Numbered from the stretch's first letter, positions 22,783 through 35,449 are shown. The stretch is DNA of 64,000 nucleotides from Orientallactaga sibirica (GCA_036365145.1 JAEOAD010000040.1:11224501-11288500), one strand, 5' to 3'. Notes: generated by a model from the sequence alone, not told the origin. Translations and numbers: made by a program.

Positions 22783-23275
22783 GGGCTGGATAGACGGCTT
22801 AGTGGTTAAGGTGCCTGCCTGCGGAGCCTAGGAATGTCACCTACTTTTCTGGACAATGGAACACTCAGAAGCCATAGATTGCTACTAGAAAATTTTCAGT
22901 GCCAGGGATGGGATACCTTCCAGTGAGTTGTTGGCCAGGGAGGTCACAGATACCCCCAAAATATTATAGGCCATTGCTGAGGCCCTTGGTTTCCCACCAG
23001 GAATAGTGGTAAGACCCTATTGCTGAAGACACCACATATTTGGGTGGCAAGTTCACTGAGAAAACCTTCTGGAGCTGAGCTGAAAGCCTCGTCCATGAGG
23101 ACCAGCTGACAGAAAGTCAGTTCGATTCTCCAGGTCCCAAGTCTAGCCAGACGCAAAAAGTGATGCAAGGGTAAAATGCCACACTTGCCCACAAGGGGGC
23201 GAACGCCTCTGGAGTCCATTCACAACTGCTGAGAGGCCTTTGGCGCACTCATTCTCTATCTGTCTCTCTCCATTT
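22783..23275 (+). mobile_element. long-form Dip SINE split by a foreign segment
   Basis: The head (22783-22832, 'gggctggatagacggcttag' to 'gcggagcctaggaa') and the body (from about 23118, 'gttcgattctccaggtccc', 'tgatgcaagggtaaaatgcc', 'cacaagggggcgaacgcctc') are two parts of one long-form Dip. Between them lie about 285 bp that belong to no Dip copy. A few SINE bases are missing at the junction. No poly-A or clear duplication bounds the insert. Confidence 0.65.
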
Positions 23276-23814
23276 AAATGCTGCATTATTGTAGCAAAAC
23301 ATGACAGAATTAGCTGAGGATGCTGAGCAGCTCGAATTGTTTCATGTAGCAAGTCCCTGCCATCACCAGTTCCTGAGAGGTTTCTCACTTCGTGCTGCTC
23401 CTTGATAAGATGAAACTGTATATCAAACCGGGACTGGATCTGCCCTCAGAATTTCACAGCAGAATAAATCATAAAGCATAAATCATACTCACTAATGAAA
23501 ATGATATTCTCCCAGGGACTTTTCTTACCCAATGCAGAGGAAGGAGAGTAAACAATTTAATTTTTTATCTGAATCTTTTGCTTTAGGCCATTAATGAAGA
23601 ACATTACAGCCCTTCACAAAAACCAAACTAATGTTCCATTGTCACCTTTCAAGTGAACAGGAGCTATTCATCATGTTCAAAAACAAAAACAAAAAAAAAT
23701 GTGATTTTTTTAAATCAAATAGGCATGAATAAATTCGCAATATGAACTAGAAAGGTTGGAGTCATGAGAGAGAGAAAATTTAAAGGGTTAAGAGGCTGAT
23801 TAAATTCTCTTTAT
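23276..23814. other. unique sequence
   Basis: No gene or repeat recognised. Confidence 0.5.
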
Positions 23815-24014
23815 TTTTTTAAATATTTTATTCATTTATTTACAAGCAGATATAGAGAAAGAGAAAGAGAACGGGCATGCTAGGGCCTCCAGCCTCTGCT
23901 CACAAATTCCAGGGCATATTGTACATCTCGCTTACATGGGTACTGGAGAATTGAACCTGGGTCCTTAGGCTTCCAGCGTAAGTTCCTTAACTGCTAAGCC
24001 ATCTCTCCAGCCCT
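23815..24014 (-). mobile_element. Dip (B2-like) SINE
   Basis: T-rich edge, GA run, 'gggcatgctagggcctccag', head end 'aagccatctctccagccc'. An approximate CTCTTT(T)ATTTTT duplication flanks it. Confidence 0.87.
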
Positions 24015-24026
24015 CTTTTTATTTTT

Positions 24027-25290
24027 ACTATAACTTGTGATATTTTTTCTTTGTTTGATGACTATTAGGAACATTTATTAGTTTAAGTCATGAAGACACT
24101 TGTTAAAATAATAATACCAAGCCTTAGAAAGCAACCTTTTCAATGTTGAGCCTGAACAATCCTAAAAGCCTGTAGAAATTCATTCAAAAGGTATTTAAGA
24201 TATTTAAGAAATGTGACTTCAATTACCACGTGTATATTTCCTTTTGTATAATCCCATTTAAGAGATTACTTGACTAAGGAAAGGGACATTGATTAGAGGT
24301 GTTAAATTTATTATTATGTATATAATGACACCAATATATACAATGTCTGGGGATTCAAGATTTTGAATGTAGCTCAAGAGAGCTCACAAAAAGAGTTTGT
24401 GTATCAATAGACATTTCTGGATCTCATTTTGAAAAAATCTTAACATTTGAAACAACTTATGTAGCCCTCCAGAATGTCAAAAACTTAAAATTAGAATAAG
24501 TAAAGGTTCCTGATATAAAACTTAAAAAAATATGTTATGCAACAACTCTTGCATTAGAGCAGACTTAGTAAGTAAGTGTCAGCTAAAATTCAACACAGCA
24601 TTTAAATTTTATTGTTTCTATAAGTTGGGATATGTTTTAATGAAACATGCCCATCCTCTAGTGTTTTGGATTTGGACATGATCACACCAGGAGATGAATA
24701 TAAGTGAGAAGCAGGTAAAACGTGTAAAGCAATGATGAAAGTCTTCACTCTATTACTGCGTTTTTATGATTCTAAGTTAAAATGTGACACAAGAATGAAC
24801 TTCACAAAAGAAAAAGTTTTCCCTCTTGATCTGCTCCTAACATTGCAAATAACAAGAACTTGCCTTACGCACGGTTCACATATTCATTTTACAAGGCAGA
24901 AAGAGCAAACGTCCAGGTTTCTGTACAGCATTGATGGATTCCAAACACAGGAGTAAAACAAATGTCTATGGATCTTCAAGGTTCACCTTGACCCTCCATC
25001 TTATGAAGTTGGTACTAAGTGTCCTCTGCCACACTGTCTCTTTCCACTGTGTCACTGTGGGAGAGCAGGCACAAGCAGAAGTTCCCTGTTCCTCAACAAG
25101 CCTTGGGTACAAGTTCAAATAAATACTAACTGCTTCCCCCCCCCCAAAAAAAAATCCAAAATAACAGGTTTCTTCTCTTGTGCTTGCATAACATCATGTT
25201 TGCTCACAAGTTCCCTCCTTTCTAAAATTGAAAACAGAATATATGTTAGTCTTGTTCATCAAAGCAAAAAATCAATTGTAGTATTGGTCA
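24027..25290. other. unique sequence
   Basis: About 1.25 kb with no gene or transposon recognised. A C-run followed by an A-run lies near 25134-25152. Confidence 0.5.
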
Positions 25291-25303
25291 AAAGTTGTCA
25301 AGA

Positions 25304-25451
25304 GGGCTGGAGAGATGGCTTAGTGGTTAAGGCTTGTGAGTGCCAAGCAAAAGGACCTCAGTTCGATTCCCCAGGACCCACGTAAGCCAGATGCTCAAGG
25401 TGGTGCATGCATCTGGAGTTTGTTTACAGTGGCTGGAAACCCTGGCATGCT

Positions 25452-25496
<45 letters not shown>

Positions 25497-25527
25497 AAAT
25501 AAATAATTTTTTTAATATTTATTTTTT
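25304..25527 (+). mobile_element. Dip (B2-like) SINE
   Basis: Head GGGCTGGAGAGATGGCTTAG, box B GTTCGATTCC, (CT)n and AAATAA tail. Flanked by a 13 bp duplication with one mismatch around AAAGTTGT (25291-25303, 25528-25540). Confidence 0.92.
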
Positions 25528-25540
25528 AAAGTTGTGAAGA

Positions 25541-26381
25541 TATTAAATAATATGTTGTAGGAGAAGACAGCAATCTTAACAGTGAAATCTAAAAGTCCTA
25601 AGGCAACAGGAGAAGCAGATAGGTGATAAGAAGCTGGTAATCACCATTCGCCAAGTAGTAGGGAAGCAGAGTGCTGTAGAGGACAAAGTAAGCACGTCAC
25701 ATCATTGCAAAAGTGACCTTTAAGTTTAAGACAATGAGATTTGAGGGACTGGACTTCACAAAAGTTTGAGCTTTTAGGGAACAGATTATTTATGACTGTT
25801 TAAAAAGAATTGGGTCATTTATTACTGAGACAGGAAAACATGAATAACTTAATAAAATGTACATACTGCAAAGAAAATTTGAGCAAAATGTCTCCAGTGT
25901 AACTCACACATTTTAAATACACCTTGGCAGAGAGTCGTTAGAATAAACAGCATAATTCTTTTTCTGACTCTTTCTCCTCTTTCATTTCAAAACACAGTGG
26001 CCAACACCCCTGGAAACCTTATAGCAAATTGGCCACTCTCAGTGTGCAGTTAGCCTGACTGTTCATAGTAGTTGCAAGGCCTGATTTCTGAGTGTCTAGC
26101 TCTCTTCCTAGTGTTAAGAGCACAACTGTTTGTGAAGCCATAGGTTGTGGAGAAGGCTCCTAGCAGGATTCTGAGGATCACTTTTTAATTTGCTAAAATA
26201 AACCTAGAATAAACTCAGTTCATGGTGCTTAAATGAAAAATAACATGGAGGGTCAGTTTATCTCTCAAACTGCTTTCCTCCTGTGGGAATGAAAGAAGAA
26301 ATTAGACTCGTTTTGCATTCTTTCTTTCCTCTTCCTCTTTCCCTTTCCTTTCTCTCCTTTTCTGACAAATCGTTGTTATAA
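25541..26381. other. unique sequence
   Basis: No gene or repeat recognised. Confidence 0.5.
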
Positions 26382-26394
26382 AAGAGTAAGTTTG

Positions 26395-26546
26395 GAGCCG
26401 GGCGTGGTGGCTCACACCTTTAATCCCAGCACTCGGGAGGCAGAGGTAGGAGGATTGCCGTGAGTTTGAGGCCACCCTGAGACTACATAGTGAATTCCAG
26501 GTCAGCCTGAACTAGAGTGAGACCCTACCTCGAAAAAAAAAAAAAA
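26395..26546 (+). mobile_element. B1 SINE, young
   Basis: Full 7SL-derived unit starting GCCGGGCGTGGTGGCTCA with B box 'gagtttgaggcc', a pure poly-A and a perfect 13 bp duplication, AAGAGTAAGTTTG (26382-26394, 26547-26559). Confidence 0.93.
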
Positions 26547-26744
26547 AAGAGTAAGTTTGAATTATTAAAAGTTTCTTTTAGTGTTCTAAGTAGAATGAAT
26601 AGTCCTACCACCTGTATCTAATGCAGAAATTTTTTCTGTGCTCACAGAGCTCCGTATTGGAAGTATTCATATTCTTGTTAAGTCTGAAGAATGGAACCTT
26701 TGTATATGGAACTCAGTTTATCTGGACTTGTGAAAAGAAACAGC

Positions 26745-26885
26745 TACCCCCACAATGCATGACCCACATTCCCCATTGATGAGGGTCCCTTTGGAAGAAG
26801 GAGGACAGGGAGGAGGATAATGGAGTCACCATTATGAATGTAAAATTAGAATAATAGAAACAAAAAATAAATTACATAAAAAAGG
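26745..26885 (+). mobile_element. L1 3' terminus
   Basis: Inverse counterpart of 5970-6230: 'cccacaatgcatgacccaca', 'aggaggacagggaggagg', 'gtcaccattatgaatgtaaa', then an A-rich end. Confidence 0.7.
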
Positions 26886-26889
26886 AAGA

Positions 26890-27015
26890 AAGAAAGAAAA
26901 AAGTGAACAATGGGATTTTTAAAGCTCAAAATCACTGAAAGTTTAAATTTTTGACACATTTCAACTTTTCTTGGCTGTTTACATACAAATGCATTGTCAG
27001 GTTATCAATTTATCT

Positions 27016-27060
<45 letters not shown>

Positions 27061-28782
27061 CTATCTCTACACACATATGTGTATGTGTATCACTGAATGC
27101 AATATCATTGAATGACTGATGTATGCTATACAGCTTATATCTTGCTTGTCCTTCTCTTCAATTGCATCAGTATTAAATAATTCTCAAAGGAGACTGGATC
27201 AATACATTTCCTCGTTCATTTGTTCACTTCATTTATTTAGTAGCTCAGTCATTCAATTAATATAAAGCACTTGTTCTAGACTATACATCTGTACATATTG
27301 TAGATGCGAATGATTCCCTGCCCGGCTCAGCTTACAGAAGTAATAAGACATGTGCGCTTCCTGGACTGCAGAATATGAGGGCTACAGCGTGCATGATAAA
27401 CTGACAAGCAAACACGGGATCCGTGTGTGTATGGCTTGTTGCAGCCTTTATAGTGAAGCCATAGACTGACTTCAAACTCCGTAACTACTTGGTCTGACTT
27501 TACTAAACACCCTCTGAAATCATTTTTTGAATAGATCCATAGAGTTTATCTGACCAATCTTTGTGAGCAAGGCAGTGTTTTATACTCTGATGGGGAAGCT
27601 CAACATTCCATGAGAAACTGGCAAATGGGAAATATTTAAAGATCATATAATGCACTTCTACTATCCAATGGTTTGAGTGTAAAATGTGCACCTGTCAATT
27701 CCACAGCCATCGTTGGTGTGTAAGTTTTATATACAAAGCCTCAATTGCCCTGCTCTGATTTCAAGAGTGCTCCTCCAAATGATTCAAGCATCCCTGCTAA
27801 CGATAATATTCAGAGTCATCTGTTTCCTTACCTTGAACTTGTCATTACACCCATTGCTCTCTGCACATCCACTAGTTTTCTGGATGGACATAAATACCAA
27901 ACTCCCATTTTCCCTAATAATCTAAAGGACAAATTAAGGAGATGCAAGCGTCTAAGTGCTGCCTGTCTGAATAGGTCTCTTGTTTCATTAGCAGACTCTA
28001 AGCTGTCCTCTGTGAGGTAGCTCTCCCTGCACTTCCTTCTCCCAGGGGTACACTTCACCTAAGTCCTCATAACTGACCTTCACTCACTTGCAGGCCTTGA
28101 TATGCATTCTTCACCTTGACCTTCTGAATCCCTTTCTCCAAAACCAAGCCAGTTTCCTTGCGATACGTTCTCTGGGAAGTTATTTCTCCCTTCAAACGCA
28201 GAATTAGCTGCACCCCTGGTTGTTCAGCATGCTCACTTAATACCTTTCCTCCAGGAAATGTAATCCCTTAAAGATTAGGGTGACATTCTCTTTTAGTCAC
28301 CACTATATACTAAAGGTCTTGGCTGGCTTACTGTAGATTTATAAAAACTAATTTGGAATGGATAACTTTCAAAAAATAAATTGAGAAGCTGTGTTATGGA
28401 GGATGTCAGTATGTGAGAAATTCAGTGCTCAACTTTGTTGTATAATAACCATGATTGTGCTTATCTGTATCATCTGCAATTAATACTTTATTGTATGCCT
28501 TAGCTTAAAGTTTTACTCCTATTTTTTTTATAGTTTAAGGGGTTGAATTTTTCATTAAATTATGTAAAAGTGAAGAAACTTTACACAAATTTTGCATTGC
28601 CTAGAGTATTAAGGTGACATTGAGCCCATTGTAGATTCTTAATACTGCTTTATGAATTAAGTTGAGCTAAATTTAATTGAAATGAATTGAAGAAAAACAT
28701 TTTTGCATAGCATGTTGCTTTCTAGGTGTTTTTTTTTTTTTTAAGAAGTTGCTGGACTTCTAGTTAGAATTAATGTAATTTT
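26890..28782. other. unique sequence with GT repeat
   Basis: About 1.9 kb without recognised transposons; a (GT)n tract lies at 27018-27057. No gene seen. Confidence 0.5.
27018..27057. repeat. (GT)n microsatellite
   Basis: About 20 perfect GT units. Confidence 0.95.
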
Positions 28783-28988
28783 AGCTAGAGAGATGGCGTA
28801 GCAGTTAAAGCGCTTGCCTGTGAAGCCTAAGGACCCAGGTTCAATTCTCCGGGTACATAAGCCAGATGCACAGGGTGGCGCATGCATCTGGAGTTCCTTT
28901 GCAAGGGTTAGAGGCCCTGGTGCACCCATTTTCATTCTCTCTCTCTCTTTCTCTCCCTCACTCTGTCTCAAATAAATGAATAAAAAAT
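28783..28988 (+). mobile_element. Dip (B2-like) SINE
   Basis: 'agctagagagatggcgtagc', box B 'ggttcaattctcc', mixed CT run and AAATGAATAAA tail. Confidence 0.87.
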
Positions 28989-29679
28989 ACTGTACTTAGA
29001 GCTGAACTAGAAAATAAGTTGGATCCCTTTTCAGGCTTTCCAAAAAGAAAATATCAACCTAGAAAATGAGGGTGATGTCTGCTATTTTCAGAAGCTGATC
29101 ATAAAGATTACATACCACCTTTATATAAAAAAAACTTAATAATTATGAATTAAAGTGTTGTATTCATTACCTGGACAAGTTAAGTATAGAGCTACCAATG
29201 TGATAATCATGGTCCCATCAAATAGAAGGAAATCTGTGAGGCTGGACAAAGCTGCTCAGGGAAAATTGTAACATAATGTGTGCATATTGACTGGTTTGTC
29301 TCATTAGCCTAGAAATTCTGGGAGACCTTGTATTCCTGTTTATTTTAAATAGTGGAGAAGAGTGTGCAGTTGGCATCAATATTGTATACATTTTTTACTT
29401 TCAAAATGGAAGTTTACTATTGATATTATCTGTGCAGTTGCCACTGCAAACTTCAAAATTAATGAGGCTGGTAGGGTGAGAATTGTAATGGTCCCTTATC
29501 TTATTTTATCTACCTAGAATTAACCAAATGGAAAAATCATCCATCCTTTATAGAATTTGATTATTGATCATACTACCATCTTTTTTTTTTTAATTATGAC
29601 CATGCAATGTGGGTGGGGGTTTCGAAGGGTAATGCTTACACGCAGGAGGCAGCGGACAATCAATAGTCTTTCTCAATTA
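28989..29679. other. unique sequence
   Basis: No gene or repeat recognised apart from a T-run near 29581. Confidence 0.5.
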
Positions 29680-29955
29680 CTCTCTACCTTTTTAAAATTT
29701 ATATTATTACCTGATATAGGGTTTCCTACTGAACCTGGAGCTCAGTTATTTAGCTAGATGAACCAGCCACCAAGCTCCAGGGATCCTCCTATCTTTGCCT
29801 TGCCTATACTGGAGATCTTACAGGTATGCTATCACACTCATTTCTTGTTTTTGTTTTGTTTTTGTTTTTAAAATAGATGCTAGTGATCTGAACTCAGGTT
29901 TGCATTCTTGTGCCATGAGCCCTTTAGCCTCTTAACCATCTCCCCATCCATGATA
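29680..29955 (-). mobile_element. B4-like SINE
   Basis: Antisense B4 landmarks: 'ctgaacctggagctcagtta', 'cagggatcctcctatctttg', 'ttacaggtatgctatcacac', 'ctgaactcaggtttgcattc', 'taaccatctccccatcc'. Confidence 0.7.
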
Positions 29956-30574
29956 CTGCCCCCTGGGCCATCATCTCCAAGATAAGTTCGGGTATATCAG
30001 TGTATGTATGGACCAAATGGAGCCAATCAATCAGAAACACATTAGGAAAGTTGATAGGGATATTACTTTGAAGAAGGATTCTTTCTATTAACAATCTTCC
30101 TGTTATGACTCTGGATCAATTATGGCATATTGTTATTGAAGTAAAGATAAAGATTATCTGAGGATAAGGTCAGTGCAAGGAAAAGCTGTGCTGAGAGGAG
30201 GAGAGAGAACATGATTGGAAGAGTGGAGACTTCTGCTCTTAGAGTCATTTTCTATCAGTAAGCTTCCCCATGGACACATACAAATGCAGCCACTATGCCT
30301 TATATTTCAGTTGAATTTCTGTCACTTACACCTCAAGAACCCATTCTTATAAACTTCACTGACTGAACAACAGGAACCTGCTCTCCCATCTGCACTTTCA
30401 TCCACTTCATAGAAACAAAACTAATAATCTTCATAATTCAGACACTTTATAAGTTTCCTAAGATTTCTGGAGTGATAGACTAGAAGAATCCATGAGTAAT
30501 AAGAAGCCTGGAATGTGGAATTTCGTGATGATTGCATTTAGCCTAAGATTTCTCATGTAGAAAAAATGTTTCCA
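29956..30574. other. unique sequence
   Basis: No gene or repeat recognised. Confidence 0.5.
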
Positions 30575-30870
30575 CCTTGGGGAGATGGCTCAGTAAGCGA
30601 AGATCTTACTGCACACACATGAGGATCTGAGCCCAGATCTCCAGAACCCACATAAATGCTGGGCATGTTGTGTGTGCCTACTACCCAAATGCAGGGGAGG
30701 CAAATCTGTGAGCTTTAGCTTCAGTGAAAGATCCTATCTCAAAACATGGGATGGAGAATGATAGAATTCCATACCTGATGTCAAACCCTGGCCTCCACAC
30801 AAGCAATCATACCCTCACATACACCTGAGCATGCACACACACATACACATACACATCCAAAAGGAAAATG
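30575..30870 (+). mobile_element. B4-like SINE
   Basis: 'ggggagatggctcagtaagc', 'catgaggatctgagcccaga', 'ccagaacccacataaatgct', 'agtgaaagatcctatctcaa', 'cctggcctccacacaagcaa', ending in a CA-rich tail. Confidence 0.75.
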
Positions 30871-31673
30871 CTCTATGTTTGCTCATTACCATAGAATTTC
30901 CTTGGTGTTACACCAGATTAACTTTTGTCTTACCCTCACGCAAGAGGACTAAAGTAGAGATACAGTGGTAAGTCGTCAAGGACAGAGACACTTGACAGAG
31001 GAGTTCCTCACTATTTAAATTTCCAAACAATTAGCCATTTGGTCCACCTAACAGCAGAAACCCAACTGGCTTTAAGGAATCTATTGGAGAAATAGGTCTA
31101 TTTTAGAGGCATGTTTCACTGAACTGATCTGAACTTGGCTTTCACTGATGTCTTAGGCAGTGAGCTTTTGCCCTTCCCTCTTTGATCTCACTTAAACCCG
31201 GAACACTTTTCTTTTGCTCATCAATGCACTCATATTACATAGCAACTGTGTAGCTTATTTAATGTGCATGATAAATGTTTCTGCATGAATAAAAGAAAAA
31301 ATAAAATGAAAAACAACACACGAAAAAGCTGATGAATAAATAAGGTTGGAATTCATGTCAAATGATTCGAATATTGAAAAATTCCTCTGTTGTACTAAGC
31401 CTTAAGGTGCTGAAGCAGAACACTTTCTTAACCTAAGCTGTTATTTAACTCTCTCACTCACTGTTCATTCCTTTATGAATATTTCAGTCTCTCAAAGCCT
31501 TTTCAGAAACAGATTCCCTAATAATTGTATGACTACATTAGTCTCAATTGGTTTTGCTTTTGCACTTGTATTTCCTTCTTTGTTTGTCAGAACATCTTAC
31601 TATATTTTAAAGACCAAGGAAAATTCAATGCTAGGATATTCTCAAGTACTGTATTTGTGTGGCTATATATGTG

Positions 31674-31726
<53 letters not shown>

Positions 31727-31889
31727 TTATAAATATATATATTTCAAGATTTCAAGATTTTCATTGCAGACTGGTTTTGTTTATCCAGTCTTCAAAAGTA
31801 ACATTTTATAAAAAATGATTCTTTTAAAATTTTTTACTAAGGATACACAGTTTTAAATATCATTATGACACTTTGAAAGACATTTAGTT
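30871..31889. other. unique sequence with GT repeat
   Basis: No gene recognised. A (GT)n tract lies at 31682-31714. Confidence 0.5.
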
Positions 31890-32710
31890 TCATGTGATTC
31901 CTTTCCTCTCTCTTCTCTCCATCCTCCTGCCACCCAGACCCTCCATTACTAACCCCATCCTTTCTCTTTACCTGTCATTTATCCCTTCCCCACATCTCCG
32001 TCTTGCAATCTCTTATTATCTACCTTTGGTCACTATTTTAGCTTTTTGGGTTCTTCCCACGTTTGCTCCCCTTTATCTATATAGTAATATAAATATTACA
32101 AGCTACAATCCAGGCGTGGAGGATCACCATGAGTTCAAGGCCACCCTGAATTTGCGTGGTGAATTCCAGGTCAGCCTGGGCTAGAGTGAGACCCTACCTT
32201 AAAAAACCAAAAAATGAAAAAACCAACCTCTCTCTCCATATATATATATATTACAAGCTACGATCTGCATATGAGAGGACAAGCAGTTTGGCTTTTATGA
32301 GTTTGGGTCCCCTCACTTAATATAATTCTTTCCACATCAGTCAAATTTGCTGCAATTTTCATAATTTGGTTTTTCTTTTTATCTGTTTATAGGCATCTAG
32401 GCTGGTTCCATTTCCCAGCTATTGTGAATAGAGTAGCAATAGACATGGATATCCAGCAGTCTCTACAGTAGAGTGTAGAGTCCTCTGGGTTTATGCCCAG
32501 GAATAAAATAGCTGGATCACATGACAATTCTATTTTAATTGTTTGAGATGACCCCATGCTATCTTCATAATGGCTATACTAGTTTGCACTCCCACCAGCA
32601 GTGAATATCAGTTTTCTTGAAAATAGGCATTCTGAGTAGTCGATTGCTCAGATAGACTCTCCAAGGAGTTTGAATTTCCCTTACCATGATCATGATAGCA
32701 AAGTATATTG
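31890..32710 (-). mobile_element. L1 3' region, interrupted by a B1
   Basis: Antisense L1-like sequence: 'tctgcatatgagaggacaag', 'cacttaatataattctttcc', 'cagctattgtgaatagagta', 'agtttgcactcccaccagca'. A B1 lies inside at 32107-32247. The same element seems to resume at 33190. Frames are broken. Confidence 0.65.
32107..32247 (+). mobile_element. B1 SINE inserted in L1
   Basis: B1 body lacking its first segment ('atccaggcgtggaggatcac', 'gttcaaggccaccctgaatt', 'ggtcagcctgggctagagtg') with an A-rich and TA-rich tail. Flanked by an exact 14 bp duplication, ATATTACAAGCTAC (32093-32106, 32248-32261), which splits the host L1 cleanly. Confidence 0.9.
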
Positions 32711-32712
32711 AA

Positions 32713-32865
32713 TTTTTTTTTTTTCAAGGTATGGTCTTCTCTAGCCCAGGCTGACCTGGAATTCACATGGTAGTCTCAGTGTGGCCAGGAACTCACAGCA
32801 ATCCTCCTACCTCTGCTTCCCATGTGCTGAGATTAAAGGCATGTGCCAACAAGACCGACTGAACA
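32713..32865 (-). mobile_element. B1 SINE
   Basis: T-run, 'agcccaggctgacctggaat', 'cacagcaatcctcctacctc', 'gagattaaaggcatgtgcca'. Confidence 0.88.
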
Positions 32866-32952
32866 ACTTTTAAAATACTTATTAGCCATTGATATTTCCT
32901 CTTTTGTGAACTGTCTATTCATTTAATTAATGTACTTAGTAATGGGCTGATT

Positions 32953-33178
32953 TTTTTAAATATTATTATTTATTTATTTACACACACACACACACAGACA
33001 GAGAGAGAGAGAGAGAGGGAATATGAATGAATCAGCAAGCCAGCTGTCTTCCTGCTGCAAAGGCACTCCAGAGGCATGCACCATTTGTGCACCTGGTTTT
33101 ATGTGGGTACTGTGAGGAATTAACTCTAGCCAGCAGGATTTACATAAAAGTGCCTTTAACTATTGAGACACCCAACCC
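32953..33178 (-). mobile_element. Dip (B2-like) SINE, diverged
   Basis: ATTTATTTA edge, CA then GA run, 'cactccagaggcatgcacca', 'tgtgggtactgtgaggaatt', 'gcctttaactattgagacac'. Confidence 0.78.
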
Positions 33179-33189
33179 GTTGTTTGTTT

Positions 33190-33520
33190 GTTTGTTTTGT
33201 GTATATAATTTATGCAGTCATTTATAAATTCTGGATATTAGCTCCTTATCTGAAGTATAAGTGGTAAAGATTTTTTTTTCCCATTCTGTATGTTGCTCTT
33301 CCCTTTACTAATAATTTCTTTGATATGCAGAAGCTTCAATTTCATGTACTGGTATTTATCTTAGAAATTCATGGAGCTGTTTCGCTCTGCTGTTGGAGCT
33401 CTGTTCAGAGTGGTCTTGCCCATGTTTGCAGCATGAGGTTAACTACCAGTGTTTTCTCTAGTGTTTCCGTATGAAATCTTGAATGGTATTTCAGTTCATT
33501 GAGGAATGTGGATTGCAGTT
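33190..33520 (-). mobile_element. L1 3' region, continuation
   Basis: Antisense L1-like: 'ttctggatattagctcctta', 'gcagaagcttcaatttcatg', 'gtgttttctctagtgtttcc', 'ttgaatggtatttcagttca'. Probably the same decayed insertion as 31890-32710, separated by SINEs. Confidence 0.6.
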
Positions 33521-34243
33521 TCAATATCACCATTGCCATTCAACAGATTTACCTTTTAGTTTGATAGATTTGGTAAACATTCAGCTATTGCAACTTTAAT
33601 GTAACAATTATCCTAGATAGAATAAACACTGAACATTTTCAAATGACTAAAACCAAGGGATCTCATGAAGCAGTGATATAGCCAATGTAACTCAAAGTAA
33701 GGGTGAAGAAGAAATCAGAGCTGTTTAGAAATATACATTCACTAATAGTCATTATAAAAAAAAAAATTGGCACATCTTTCTGCTCCCAGCACACAATGTG
33801 CTGAGAGAAAGCACCAAATGGGGGGGGGGGGGATCTAAGAGAAGGTTCTATGAAACAACAGAGAAGACTGTTCAACAGGAGAGACGGACCAGGCAGGGGA
33901 AAAGCAACTTCCCTTACAGACTAGGGAATACATATGCAATGGTGTGGTGGGGGTCATTGGAATTCCTCAGTTGCAGGGAAGTCCATCTTGCCTTAGGTCT
34001 TGGGCCATTCCAGGGAAGTGAGGATTGGGAAGGGTGGATGGGTCACTCTTGGGAAAGAGAGGAGTACAATGAAATGGCAGTTGGAGTACAAAAGTGGGGA
34101 TATTCTGGTTATCAGGAACAGTTTGGACTTTCCATATTTGTACTTGATTGGTTTTTACATGCTGTATCTTCCTCCCTTTCTTTCTCTCTCTCAAATAAGT
34201 AAATATATGAATATGTTTTAAAGATTGTTTTATTCAAGTTGCT
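33521..34243. other. unique sequence with G-run
   Basis: Contains a run of 13 G at 33820-33832. A 134-codon frame at 33798-34202 starts before the homopolymer and ends in a CT-rich stretch. It has no family feature and is taken as chance. Confidence 0.5.
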
Positions 34244-34244
34244 A

Positions 34245-34428
34245 ATTTAAAAAATATTTATTTATTGGAAAGAGAGAATGGGCACACCATGGCCTTTGGC
34301 CACTGCAAACCAACCCCACATGCATGTGCCACCTTATACATCTGGCTTACGTGGGTTCTGGGGAATCAAACCCGGGACCTTTGGTTTTGCAACCAAGTGC
34401 CTAACTGCTAAACCATCTCTCCCGGCCA
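34245..34428 (-). mobile_element. Dip (B2-like) SINE
   Basis: 'aatatttatttattggaaag', 'gaatgggcacaccatggcct', 'gggaatcaaacccgggacct', head end 'taaaccatctctcccggcc'. Flanked by a CAAG(T/C)TGCT duplication. Confidence 0.88.
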
Positions 34429-34434
34429 CAAGCT

Positions 34435-34870
34435 GCTTCTTTTTGTCTGACAATTTTTATACATGAAGATAATATAATTTAATCATAATTCTCTCCCAAT
34501 AAATTCTTTTATCCCCAACCTCATCCTTCTCTTGTTACTGAACTCCATTTTCCAGCCAGACTCTCTTCCATTTTGATTATATCTGTTTTATGCTTCTCCC
34601 ATCACCCTTGTCAAAAATGTTGATGTGCTGGCCTCTGTGCAAAGAGGAACAGCTTCCATGAGGTTGTGATGTAATACTCACTCCATGTCCCAAGACGGTG
34701 CTCCTCCCATCCTCTGGCTCTTATGTTCCTTCCCCTACTATTCAGCAATGTTCCCTGAGCCTTGAAGGACATGAGGTAGCTCAGTTAGTGCTGACTCAAC
34801 TGTCACTTACTCTCACCACTTTATACTTATCTGGTAGGGGAGACACAATGATCTCAATGAGGATTGAGTT
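34435..34870 (-). mobile_element. L1 3' UTR fragment
   Basis: 'cctcatccttctcttgttac', 'tgctcctcccatcctctggc', 'ctattcagcaatgttccctg' and 'agccttgaaggacatgaggt' parallel the other L1 3' UTR pieces in the window. Confidence 0.6.
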
Positions 34871-35449
34871 CTTATTGAAATGGTTCTGTGAGCCTGAAAA
34901 GACGTTTGAAAAAAAAAATGGTTAAAATAAGCAAAGTAGCAAAGTTGAAGAGGAATTATCTATTGAGGGATGGTATCTAGGGTAGAAAGCAATGGAAGTT
35001 TTAAAGCCAGTTGTTCTCAGCAGTCTGTTAAAATCATTGACATGATTCCCCATTCTGTGAGAAGCGTGAGGCATGCGCACGCAAGAGAGCCCTGGTTTGA
35101 TAGGATTTGGAAACTGCAAAGAGAAAGGACTTCAGGTGTTTCAAATTAAGGCTCTCAAATACTGGTGATCATAAATTAAAATACAGTTAGCATTTTAAAA
35201 AAAGCTTTAAAAATTAAAAATGCGATCTAGCTTAGAAAGATTGGTGGTGGAGAGCATGTGAGAGAGGCTATGTCCCAGGCAAGAAATTTTAGAATGAGAG
35301 TGCCAATGGAAAACAAACAAAAAAAAAAAGCTGATTTCAGGAACATTGGAGATGAGCTTAAGAGTAAAAGTAATAATGTCTTGGTAATTTTTCTCCAAAA
35401 AATAATAAATAAAAATTTTAGAAAGCTAGAAAATGAAAGCGTAAAAGAC
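34871..35449. other. AT-rich sequence, possibly part of a decayed repeat
   Basis: No gene recognised. Purine-rich stretches resemble the ancient repeat at 4390 but too weakly to define. Confidence 0.4.

Noticed and set aside
25304..25400. tRNA-like heads of SINEs with box A and box B
   Set aside because: These are tRNA-derived SINE promoters followed by SINE bodies and tails, not tRNA genes; the same applies to all Dip, B4 and ID copies.
33798..34202. 134-codon plus-strand frame
   Set aside because: It begins just before a 13-base G-run and ends in CT-rich sequence; no family feature.
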